DNA from: an uncultured Clostridia bacterium
GTDB lineage: Bacteria > Bacillota > Clostridia > Christensenellales > CAG-314
Assembly (NCBI GenBank): GCA_934230325.1
Contig: CAKQEP010000017.1
Location: 1 to 15,976, forward strand
Length of the DNA: 15,976 nucleotides
Direction of reading: 5' to 3'
Every line of letters starts with the position of its first letter. The first letter of the stretch is position 1. This document shows, piece by piece, positions 9,517-15,899 of this stretch. Under the pieces are notes generated by a model. It was given only the letters and a program-made list of their open reading frames with translations. It made no database searches and was not told the origin of the DNA. The position numbers and the translations under genes were made by a program.

Positions 9517-11550
9517 CTATACTTCCTCGCGACCTTTGAGTATCCACTCAATAAACATGAGCGTCACCCACGCCGCTGCGATATACAATATCAAATCTCT
9601 GTAAAAATCGTTTAAATTTTCTACTTTGTAAGGCTCCGGCATTGCGTCTTCCACCTTCCAGATATTGCTTTCCGAAGCAGGAATCTTGATGTAAATTTTG
9701 TCTACGAGTTGCTTGCCCGTAAAGGTAGTTTGCTCGAGCGTATACGTACCGGGCAAGTTTGTGCTAAAATCTGCCGGCAACGTATAGAAAGTTTTTTCCA
9801 TATTGAGCCCGCCTCTTACGGTTATTTCGTTACCTCTCGCGTTGAGAGTGATTTTGTCATAAACTTCAAAGGAGTTTTTCTCAACCGTCGGAGTAAAGAA
9901 ATAATCGAACATATTGAGCATCATAAAAGGAAACTCTTTCAACATCGACAAAGTAGAGTAGTTAAGACCGAAGTTGAATACAGCCATTTTAGAGTCTTCC
10001 GTATTTTTTATCATATACAACGGATCGTTGTTGACAGACATAAGAACCTGCCAGTCGCTGTCGTAGTTTGCGACATGCACGTACTTGCTTATCTTCATTT
10101 TTTCCGTTTGTTTTACGTTTGTCATGAGGCTGTGTTCTTTATAATCTTCCTCGATAAACATTTCTACGCCCGTGCCGTCTACGCCGGGTTCGTAAACGAG
10201 TCTGTCCCAGTTTATACCGGCGTCTCTCGGCGGAAGCATAGGATTGACAAGCATTACAATACCGTCCTTAGGCAAAGATTGCGGTATACACTGTCCCGTA
10301 CATTGTTTGTGAGAAGTATCTTTGGGGTCAAAGTGCTCAAAGATGTAAAAATCGTAGCCTTCTACCTTAGGTTCGTCTACAGAAGTACGTACTTCGTCAA
10401 TCTGAATGTCCCAACGGTCCTGATACGCGCTTTTCCACGTGAGCAAAATACCTGTGTAAAACGGGCTGGGATCGTCGCTGGCATACTGAACTTTAATAAG
10501 TTCTTTTTGACCGCCGTAAATATCAAAAGTATTGTCCTGCGCAAAAGAATCCTCCACGTTTAAAGACAAGTGAACGGATTGATAGGAATATACTTTTTCG
10601 TTTGTGTCGATATAGTAGTACTCTAAAGTGTCCGAGTCAAAGGAAGGAATATCGTCTTCCGACGCAAAGTACTTAAACACTACCGTTTTGGTCATATTGC
10701 GGCTGCATTGAACGACCTTTTCATAAATAAAGGTATCGCCAAAGGAAGTGCTGTCCATTGCGTTTGCGTCTTGCACTTCCAAATTTATGGTAATTTCCGT
10801 GTCCTGACCATAACACGCTACTTCTACGTAAAAGACAAAGTAGTTTTCTTCCTTTTCCGCATAAGCGTTGAGTATACCTGCGTTCCACTCGTTTACGTCG
10901 CTGACGTTTATCAGGTTGACGGAATCGGGTTTATAAGTATAACCGGTGTCCGTATACAGATTTATTTTGACGTCGGGGTTATCTTTGATAATATCCTCGC
11001 ATCTGTCAAAGGCTTTTTCTATATTCGCGACGCCGTAGGAACAAGGCGTTTCGGAAGCAAGCAAATCGTCAAGAGCCGCAAACAAATCGTCTTTTTTGTC
11101 CGCCTTAACCCTTTCTATCAAAAAGTGGGGGTCGGTATCGGCAACCATAAGAGAAATGTATCCGTTTTTGTTGAATATTTCTTCCGAATCGGCTTTAATC
11201 TTGCTGATTGCTCTCTCAAAACGAGTCACTTGGTCCGTCGCGGCATACATACTTGCGGAAGAATCCAAAACGGCGATAATTTCCGGCTCGTCGGTTTTTT
11301 CCTTCAAGACTTTGTTGGGACGGGTAAGTATAGCCGTCAAAGAAAGCAAAATCAATACCTGACAAATAATGAGAAGTATATTTCTCAATTTGCTGAGAGG
11401 TATTCTTTTTTTGCGATATTTTAAACTAAGTTTCCAGATGTAAGTACTGGAAATTCTCTTTGTTTGGTAGTTGGGTTTGATGATGTAGATTATTATCAAA
11501 GCCACGACACCCAGCAAACCAAGCAATCCAAGCGGTGTAAACAATGTCAT
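9517..11550 (-). CDS. BatA-like VWA membrane protein
   Basis: 677 aa. The N-terminus has the BatA layout: TM at about 6-24 (starting F-x-x-P-x-x-L), a basic linker, a second TM at about 57-76, then a VWA domain with an intact MIDAS DSSASM at 96-101. The middle (about 230-640) is unrecognised, beta-rich and presumably outside; it contains CTGQC near residue 305. A final TM at about 652-671 ends in a short KGREEV tail. The start overlaps the DUF58 stop as ATGA (11547-11550), which implies translational coupling; the upstream purine stretch AAGGTAGG lies inside the DUF58 gene. Standard BatA proteins are about 300-350 aa, so this is the larger BatA-N/VWA form found in MoxR-DUF58 clusters. It probably works with the MoxR ATPase and DUF58 protein; the client is unknown. 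Confidence 0.85.
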   Translation of the reverse strand: MTLFTPLGLLGLLGVVALIIIYIIKPNYQTKRISSTYIWKLSLKYRKKRIPLSKLRNILLIICQVLILLSLTAILTRPNKVLKEKTDEPEIIAVLDSSASMYAATDQVTRFERAISKIKADSEEIFNKNGYISLMVADTDPHFLIERVKADKKDDLFAALDDLLASETPCSYGVANIEKAFDRCEDIIKDNPDVKINLYTDTGYTYKPDSVNLINVSDVNEWNAGILNAYAEKEENYFVFYVEVACYGQDTEITINLEVQDANAMDSTSFGDTFIYEKVVQCSRNMTKTVVFKYFASEDDIPSFDSDTLEYYYIDTNEKVYSYQSVHLSLNVEDSFAQDNTFDIYGGQKELIKVQYASDDPSPFYTGILLTWKSAYQDRWDIQIDEVRTSVDEPKVEGYDFYIFEHFDPKDTSHKQCTGQCIPQSLPKDGIVMLVNPMLPPRDAGINWDRLVYEPGVDGTGVEMFIEEDYKEHSLMTNVKQTEKMKISKYVHVANYDSDWQVLMSVNNDPLYMIKNTEDSKMAVFNFGLNYSTLSMLKEFPFMMLNMFDYFFTPTVEKNSFEVYDKITLNARGNEITVRGGLNMEKTFYTLPADFSTNLPGTYTLEQTTFTGKQLVDKIYIKIPASESNIWKVEDAMPEPYKVENLNDFYRDLILYIAAAWVTLMFIEWILKGREEV

Positions 11551-12446
11551 GCCATTATACCTACCTTCAGCAATTCGCCAAACAGTACCCTTTCGATAGG
11601 CGTGTCGGAACTAACCGATATATAGTCCGCTCCTCTTTTGTTGCAGAAAGTTTTCATGTCTTGCTTAAAATCTTTAAGCGCTTCCTGATACGCCAACTGC
11701 AAACTGCGCGTGATTCTCAACTTCATATTTTTTGTGTCCGACAAATCTACGGACTCCGAGTCTATGAGGTTTACGCGCCCGTCATAAGAAGGATCCAACT
11801 CGTCCGGCGTCATAATCTGCACAAGCAAAACCTGTCTCTTTTTGTAAGAGAGAAAGTCAACCGCTTTTTTCCAACTGCTGTCGGTAAAAAAGTCCGATAT
11901 AATGACGGATAAACCGTTGTTTGTGCTTATGTCGGGGCAGCTGACAACGCATTTTGCAATGTCTGCGTCGTCTTCAAACTGCATCTCCGTCAATGTATTT
12001 ATGGCGCGGAAGAATGCGGTTTTGCCCACTATCGTCCCGAAAGGATTTTCCGCATGTTCGCCTTTCATGAGATGGAAAGACACTTTGTCCATATTGTGCA
12101 CTGCCAAATATCCCAACGCCGCCGCTGTGGCAAGCGCGTAAGACGCTTTTGGCAGGTTATCCATTCCCATCGATGCCGAACAATCCAAAAATATCTGTAC
12201 GTGCATCTGTCTTTCGTCTGTAAACAGTTTTAAAAAGTACTTTTCAAAACGGCTGAACAGATTCCAGTCGATACGACGTATGTCATCTCCCAACTGATAC
12301 TCGCGATAATCGGCAAATTCTACCGTCTGTCCATAAGTAGACACCTTGTGTTTGCCGCCGAAGTATCCCGCCAAGTTGGATCTGAGGTTTAATTCCATCG
12401 TTTCCAACCGGCTGAAAAATTGGTCGTTTAAACTTGCGATTTTCAT
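11547..12446 (-). CDS. DUF58 domain protein (VWA-fold partner of MoxR)
   Basis: 299 aa with no TM helices, so probably cytosolic. The DUF58 signature is clear: EFADYREYQLGDDIRRIDW at residues 43-61, followed by FEKYFLKLF. A VWA-type fold follows with a MIDAS-like DCSASM at 88-93 and SDFF at 184-187. The start at 12446 is preceded by GGAG with an 8-nt gap, and it lies 15 nt after the MoxR stop. The gene ends in a 4-nt overlap with the BatA-like VWA gene. DUF58 proteins nearly always sit next to MoxR ATPases and are thought to link the ATPase to VWA membrane partners. The gene length is normal for the family, and no key motif is missing. Confidence 0.93.
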   Translation of the reverse strand: MKIASLNDQFFSRLETMELNLRSNLAGYFGGKHKVSTYGQTVEFADYREYQLGDDIRRIDWNLFSRFEKYFLKLFTDERQMHVQIFLDCSASMGMDNLPKASYALATAAALGYLAVHNMDKVSFHLMKGEHAENPFGTIVGKTAFFRAINTLTEMQFEDDADIAKCVVSCPDISTNNGLSVIISDFFTDSSWKKAVDFLSYKKRQVLLVQIMTPDELDPSYDGRVNLIDSESVDLSDTKNMKLRITRSLQLAYQEALKDFKQDMKTFCNKRGADYISVSSDTPIERVLFGELLKVGIMA

Positions 12447-12461
12447 TTTGTTCTCCGAATT

Positions 12462-13451
12462 TTATTTCTGTTTTTTGCCTATCTCTTCCAGTATCATTCT
12501 GATTGCGTCGTCGGGAGTGATTCTCTCGGCTATCGCTTCAAAGTTCATCTTTAAACGGTGACGCAATACGGGGTACGCCAACTCGTTGATGTCGTTGTAA
12601 GACACGTTGAATCTGCCCTTGATAAGAGCCTTGACTTTACCTGCGGAGATAAGCGCTTGTCCTGCACGGGGGCTGGCGCCGACTCTGATGTATTTTTTAG
12701 CCGTTTCCGTCGCGCATTCGCTGTCGGGGTGCGTGGCAGAAGTGAGTTGCATAGCATAACGCATTACTTCTTCCGCTACGGGTATTTGGTTTGCAGTTTC
12801 TCTCATCTTGAGAAGTTGCTCGCCGTTGCAGGCGCAGTCTGCGACTTCCGCCATCGTCTTTTGCGTCATGTTGACTATTTCCATCAACTCGTCAAGCGTG
12901 GGATTGTGAACGATAAGTTTAAACATAAAACGGTCCATTTGCGCTTCCGGCAAAGGATAAGTACCGTCTTGCTCGATGGGGTTTTGCGTTGCAAGTACGA
13001 AGAACGGCTCGGACAACTTTCTCGTCACGCCCATGACGGTGACGGAGTGCTCCTGCATCGCTTCCAACAATGCCGACTGCGTTTTGGGAGTAGCACGGTT
13101 GATTTCGTCCGCAAGTATGATGTTGCTGAAAATAGGACCGGGTTGGAAACTAAACGTGGAGTTTCCCTTGTCGTCCTTTACTATGATGTTTGTACCGGTA
13201 ACGTCCGCCGGCATGAGGTCGGGCGTAAACTGAATACGCGCGAAAGGCAAGTCAAAAACTCTGCCCAACGACCTTACAAGACGGGTTTTTCCTACGCCGG
13301 GAACGCCTTCGAGCAAAACGTTGCCGCCCGAAATCATTGCCGTAATAGCGCCTTCCACCACGTCCTTCATACCAATAACGTCTCTTGATACCTGCGCGAA
13401 TATTTCCGTGCACTGTTGTCCGAATTTCTCGATGTCTTTTTCTGTTATCAT
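12462..13451 (-). CDS. MoxR-family AAA+ ATPase
   Basis: 329 aa, a typical length for the family. Walker A is GVPGVGKT at residues 49-56, Walker B is ILADE at 112-116 followed by the family motif INRA, sensor 1 and the second region of homology lie in ATQNPIEQDGTYPLPEAQMD (about 154-173) with the probable arginine finger R174, and sensor 2 is in GASPRAGQAL (258-267). MoxR ATPases act as hexameric chaperones that hydrolyse ATP to remodel or insert metals into client proteins, together with DUF58 and VWA partners (MoxR in methanol oxidation, CoxD, RavA). The start at 13451 has AGAGAGG about nine bases upstream. It lies 21 nt after the stop of the membrane-protein gene and 15 nt before DUF58. The client in this organism is unknown; the lipoproteins encoded downstream are candidates. 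Confidence 0.95.
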   Translation of the reverse strand: MITEKDIEKFGQQCTEIFAQVSRDVIGMKDVVEGAITAMISGGNVLLEGVPGVGKTRLVRSLGRVFDLPFARIQFTPDLMPADVTGTNIIVKDDKGNSTFSFQPGPIFSNIILADEINRATPKTQSALLEAMQEHSVTVMGVTRKLSEPFFVLATQNPIEQDGTYPLPEAQMDRFMFKLIVHNPTLDELMEIVNMTQKTMAEVADCACNGEQLLKMRETANQIPVAEEVMRYAMQLTSATHPDSECATETAKKYIRVGASPRAGQALISAGKVKALIKGRFNVSYNDINELAYPVLRHRLKMNFEAIAERITPDDAIRMILEEIGKKQK

Positions 13452-13472
13452 GTTTTGTTGCCTCTCTGTATT

Positions 13473-14516
13473 TTATTTTTTAATATTTTTGAAGTAGTCC
13501 TCACAAAATCCCTTTCTGTCGTCGGATATTGTGTCGTCGTTTTCCATTTCTTCTTTTGCTTCTTCGTGATAAGTGTTGTAAGTTTCTCCACCATAAGGCG
13601 TTTCGCCGTCAATTATGTTGTCGTTGGCGTTGTATAGACCGCCTTCGCCGGGACCGGGTTTGTCACCGGGCTTGTTGCCTTGATCTTCGCCTTCACCTTG
13701 TTCCGCACTGTCTCCTTCTTCGCCTTGATCATCGCCTTCTGCGCCGTCCGGATCGTCTTCGTACGGCTGAAACGCCGCGATAAGTTTGAGGTTGCCTTTT
13801 ATCTCAAGGTCTTGACGTTCCGGCTTGGTGCCCGCATAAGGCGTGCCGTCTTCCAAAAACCAACCGGAAAAAACATAACCGTCAAACGCAACCGCCGTAA
13901 CGGGTTCTGCGTTGTCACCCTCTTGAACGAGTTGAAAATCTTCCCCGTCAATCATGCCCGCTTCGTCGTCGGTTACTTCGTAAACGACTTCGTATTTGGG
14001 CAGTTGAACCTCGGGAACAATGATGTCGATGGGCGGCTTTATCGTTCCGCCTGCGGCAAGAGCCGCAAGTGTGGTCATGCCCGCCGCTCCGACTGCAACG
14101 GAAGATACGGTGACGATAAGCGCGGTGGATATCGCTATCTTGATAAGCCCTGCGCTTACTGTGGACAACGCTTTTTTCGCGTCCTCCCTCTGCAATTTTG
14201 CCATTACCGTGTCGCTACCCTCTAATTCCGTCATCGTAATGAGTCTTTCTTCGAGTCCGAGTGCGTCGGCGCGTTTTGCAGCCTGCTTTATCGTCGGCCT
14301 AAACGCCTTGTAATAAAACAGCAACGCCGCCGCGACCGTAGCAACGACAAATACTATCGCCGTAAGCCATACGATTTTTGCTCCAAAAAACCATATCACC
14401 GCGCTGGTAAGCAACGCTGCGGAAAAACCTACTACCAGTCCCCACAACCATGCCTTGAGCCAACTTTCGCGAGATAGTCGTTGATAATACTTCTGCAATA
14501 AGTTTTTGGATTCCAT
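13473..14516 (-). CDS. Three-TM membrane protein with InlB-like repeat and acidic extracellular tail (DUF4175-like layout)
   Basis: 347 aa; first gene of the operon, with a strong AAGGAGGT seven bases before the ATG. Predicted TMs lie at about 22-43, 49-70 and 124-155. The cytosolic loop contains ADALGLEERLITMTELEG (83-100), similar to the D-x-x-L-G-L-x-x-R-L-x-T-x-x-E-L signature of DUF4175-type membrane proteins that accompany MoxR/DUF58/BatA genes. The outside part has one InlB/Flg_new-like repeat at about 174-250 (FDGYVFSGWFLEDGTPYAG...LKLIAAFQP), a Gly/Asp/Glu/Gln/Pro-rich linker at about 252-292, and a C-terminus ending DDRKGFCEDYF, like the Y-x-x-x-V-x-x-Y-F tail I recall in those proteins. 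It is probably a membrane partner of the MoxR complex. The DUF4175 link is by pattern and context, so it is only moderately sure; the ORF itself is secure. Confidence 0.8.
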   Translation of the reverse strand: MESKNLLQKYYQRLSRESWLKAWLWGLVVGFSAALLTSAVIWFFGAKIVWLTAIVFVVATVAAALLFYYKAFRPTIKQAAKRADALGLEERLITMTELEGSDTVMAKLQREDAKKALSTVSAGLIKIAISTALIVTVSSVAVGAAGMTTLAALAAGGTIKPPIDIIVPEVQLPKYEVVYEVTDDEAGMIDGEDFQLVQEGDNAEPVTAVAFDGYVFSGWFLEDGTPYAGTKPERQDLEIKGNLKLIAAFQPYEDDPDGAEGDDQGEEGDSAEQGEGEDQGNKPGDKPGPGEGGLYNANDNIIDGETPYGGETYNTYHEEAKEEMENDDTISDDRKGFCEDYFKNIKK

Positions 14517-14747
14517 GATTTTACCTCCTTATAATATAGGTATTATTTTACTATGTAATGCAAACCCAACGATTTGCGTATAGCCGTTTTTAATCGATAC
14601 GAAGTGTGCGATATTCTTACAAATATTCACTATTTTGTCGATTGACCTTACTTTTTTTGGTAAAATCGCTCAAAAACCGTAAATATTTCTGTTTTTGACC
14701 TATGCATTTCACATAAGTAAGCCTCATCGGCAAAATTTACATCAGAT
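14517..14747 (-). promoter_or_regulatory. Long 5' leader of the MoxR/VWA operon with a possible hairpin
   Basis: About 230 nt of AT-rich untranslated leader follows the predicted start site. One inverted repeat is clear: TCAAAAAC and GTTTTTGA, 8 bp around a 13-nt loop, at 14670-14698. A 6-bp AT-only hairpin (ATAATA-CCTA-TATTAT) lies directly before the ribosome binding site. I recognise no known riboswitch or protein-binding leader, and no leader peptide is obvious. Confidence 0.3.
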
Positions 14748-14753
14748 AGGTTC

Positions 14754-14782
14754 ATATTAGCACAAATGCACCGTTGTGTCAA
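14754..14782 (-). promoter_or_regulatory. Sigma-A-type promoter of the MoxR/VWA operon, with extended -10
   Basis: On the minus strand a perfect -35 TTGACA (14782-14777) is followed by a 17-nt spacer and the -10 TAATAT (14759-14754), with TG one base upstream of the -10. Transcription should start near 14747, giving a leader of about 230 nt before the ATG at 14516. No competing promoter of this quality is seen nearer the gene. Confidence 0.65.
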
Positions 14783-14921
14783 TTATTTTAAAAAAAATAT
14801 ATCTGATATTTTTATTTCACATTTGCTCTAATTTATCTATCGGTCACACATTTTCACATTAGCGAATAATTGTTGTTTTTTGTTGTAATTTAAATTTTGA
14901 CAGTCCTATTTTTTGTCGATT

Positions 14922-15119
14922 TTAAACGCGTTGCGGCGTTTTTTTCGCCTTAACGAGTCCTCTGCCGCCGCTCCGACAAAACCAAACCGCTTTTATCGAT
15001 TTTGCGTCACATTTAAAACACCAAATGTAAAAATTGTGCTCCAAACCGATAATTTTTACTTTTTTTACCGCTACAAAAGATAATAACCGCCTGCTTGCTT
15101 GCGCTATGTCCCTAATTGC
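14922..15119 (-). pseudogene. Protein-like open stretch without a start, possible gene remnant or coding-like repeat
   Basis: Between two in-frame stops the minus strand reads about 65 residues ending in FCRSGGRGLVKAKKTPQRV then TAA. There is no ATG or GTG and no ribosome binding site. The final part looks protein-like and is richer in GC than its surroundings. It could be a decayed gene end or an intergenic repeat; chance is also possible in a spacer of this size. Its GGAGCGGCGGCA core recurs at 15885-15896. Confidence 0.2.
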
Positions 15120-15130
15120 TTACGCTATGT
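15095..15130. repeat. Tandem pair of 15-bp repeats spaced by 21 bp
   Basis: TTGCTTGCGCTATGT (15095-15109) and TTGCTTACGCTATGT (15116-15130) match at 14 of 15 positions. Their starts are 21 bp apart, two turns of B-DNA, the spacing expected for two protein molecules bound to the same face. The function is unknown. Confidence 0.4.
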
Positions 15131-15240
15131 TCGGAAATATTCTTCCAACTATAAAGACAACAAATAATTCTTTTGGTTACGCGATTAAACAAAAAATCTA
15201 AAATTTTTTCTTTTTTTCTCAAACAATCGCAACAAAAAAA

Positions 15241-15336
15241 TTATTCTGTTAGGATACCTTCCGCCGCCAAGTCTTTACGTCGGTACAAAACCCCTTTCTT
15301 TATAGTTTTTAAATTTACGCCTAAACTTATTCTTGC
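15241..15336 (-). pseudogene. Short protein-like open stretch without a start, possible gene remnant
   Basis: The minus strand reads 31 codons from just after a TAA to another TAA, ending KKGVLYRRKDLAAEGILTE. There is no start codon and no ribosome binding site, but the C-terminal composition looks protein-like and the segment is GC-richer than the flanking A/T tracts. I do not recognise the protein. It may be the tail of a lost gene or chance. Confidence 0.15.
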
Positions 15337-15537
15337 TTAGGCGCGATATGCGAAATTTGCATCGACAACCATATATAATATATAATTATATATTCGATAG
15401 CGTTTTTAATCCGATGTCGTTGCGTGCGTTGTAGGCACAAAACATCCTTTTGTGATAAAAAATCCGTTAAATTCCTTTCGTAATATATTGCAGAATATAC
15501 AAGCAAAATATTTTTTCGGTTTTTTTATCTAAAACAA

Positions 15538-15566
15538 TTGACAAGTCAAAGCATTAGTGTTATCAT
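15538..15566 (+). promoter_or_regulatory. Sigma-A-type promoter of the tRNA-Ala/tRNA-Ile unit
   Basis: A perfect -35 TTGACA (15538-15543), a 17-nt spacer and the -10 TATCAT (15561-15566) with an extended-10 TG at 15558-15559. Transcription should start near 15573, about 15 nt before the first tRNA. This is the near-consensus layout expected for a stable RNA unit. Confidence 0.75.
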
Positions 15567-15587
15567 AGTTTAGCGTTAAAAATTCAC

Positions 15588-15663
15588 GGGGGTATAGCTC
15601 AGCTGGGAGAGCACTTGCTTTGCAAGCAAGGGGTCATCGGTTCGATTCCGATTATCTCCACCA
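15588..15663 (+). tRNA. tRNA-Ala (anticodon TGC)
   Basis: A full cloverleaf can be drawn: acceptor GGGGGTA with TATCTCC (two G-U pairs), D-arm GCTC/GAGC, anticodon stem CTTGC/GCAAG with loop TTTGCAA (anticodon TGC, Ala), T-arm ATCGG/CCGAT with loop TTCGATT, discriminator A and encoded CCA. It is 76 nt long. It is first in a two-tRNA transcript and touches tRNA-Ile without a spacer. No rRNA gene is visible next to it, although this tRNA pair often sits in 16S-23S spacers. Confidence 0.97.
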
Positions 15664-15740
15664 AGGATTGTAGCTCAGTAGGTTAGAGCACCACCCTGAT
15701 AAGGTGGGGGTCGGTGGTTCGAGTCCACTCAATCCTACCA
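15664..15740 (+). tRNA. tRNA-Ile (anticodon GAT)
   Basis: A full cloverleaf: acceptor AGGATTG pairs perfectly with CAATCCT, anticodon stem CCACC/GGTGG with loop CTGATAA (anticodon GAT, Ile), T-arm GGTGG/CCACT-type stem with loop TTCGAGT, discriminator A and encoded CCA. It is 77 nt long and begins on the base after the tRNA-Ala CCA, so the two must be separated by tRNA processing. Its last 21 nt are repeated at 15900-15920. Confidence 0.97.
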
Positions 15741-15796
15741 CGTATTTATGCAACCACTCAATCGAGTGGTTGTTCTTTTTCTCCGACCCCGTTTTA
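15720..15796 (+). repeat. Copy 1 of an exact 77-bp direct repeat (tRNA-Ile 3' end plus terminator)
   Basis: This segment is identical to 15900-15976 over 77 bases. It spans the last 21 nt of tRNA-Ile, the terminator and the first bases of the following structured region. The identity breaks one base to the left (15719 T versus 15899 A). Copies start 180 bp apart. Confidence 0.95.
15751..15780 (+). terminator. Rho-independent terminator of the tRNA unit
   Basis: Perfect 9-bp stem CAACCACTC/GAGTGGTTG with a 4-nt loop AATC, followed by TTCTTTTT. It begins 11 nt after the tRNA-Ile CCA and has all the parts of an intrinsic terminator on the plus strand. Confidence 0.9.
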
Positions 15797-15845
15797 ATAA
15801 GTGGGTGGGGCTCGGGGTGACGCGGCATTGCCGCTATTCCGTCGC
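15783..15845 (+). repeat. Hairpin-rich GC island after the tRNA terminator, REP-like in appearance
   Basis: Two stem-loops follow one another. CCGACCCC (15783-15790) pairs with GGGG-C-TCGG (15807-15815) with one bulged C. Then GTGACG-CGGC (15817-15826) pairs with GCCG (15830-15833) and CGTCGC (15840-15845) with a 6-nt bulge. The GC content is well above that of the spacer upstream of the tRNAs. Such structured non-coding islands are often members of dispersed intergenic repeat families; whether this one is dispersed cannot be seen here. Confidence 0.35.
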
Positions 15846-15899
15846 CGCTATATTAAATCGTTCTTTCTCTCCCCTGCCTTTCTATGCCGCCGCTCCTTA

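Larger units (their letters stand above)
14783..15537. other. AT-rich divergent spacer without a convincing gene
   Basis: This part of the 1.07-kb divergent spacer has many A/T tracts and no ATG-started ORF of note. Contents worth recording are: a plus-strand stem AAACGC/GCGTTT followed by Ts at about 14924-14943; two protein-like open stretches on the minus strand (listed separately); a tandem pair of TTGCTT[GA]CGCTATGT at 15095-15109 and 15116-15130; an inverted repeat CGCCTAA/TTAGGCG at 15318-15343; and a perfect 18-bp AT palindrome at 15377-15394. I see no structural RNA I can name. Confidence 0.5.

Noticed and set aside
9709..11424. Plus-strand open frames opposite the BatA-like gene (9709-10563, 10708-11424)
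   Set aside because: Antisense shadows of a gene with clear VWA and TM features; compositions are low in plausibility (F/V/Y/R-rich) and no start signals are present.
14517..14747. Known riboswitch or T-box in the operon leader
   Set aside because: No conserved core such as a T-box sequence, SAM, TPP or cobalamin signature could be found.
14924..14943. Plus-strand terminator AAACGC-GTTGCG-GCGTTT plus T-run
   Set aside because: The stem is only six pairs and no plus-strand gene ends upstream, so it was kept only as a note in the spacer.
14633..15001. Three copies of TTTT[GA]TCGATT (14633, 14911, 14991) as a regulon motif
   Set aside because: The motif is short and T-rich; spacing is irregular and it could be chance in this spacer.
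15377..15394. Perfect 18-bp AT palindrome as an operator
   Set aside because: It consists only of A and T in a very AT-rich spacer, where such palindromes arise easily, and no promoter overlaps it.
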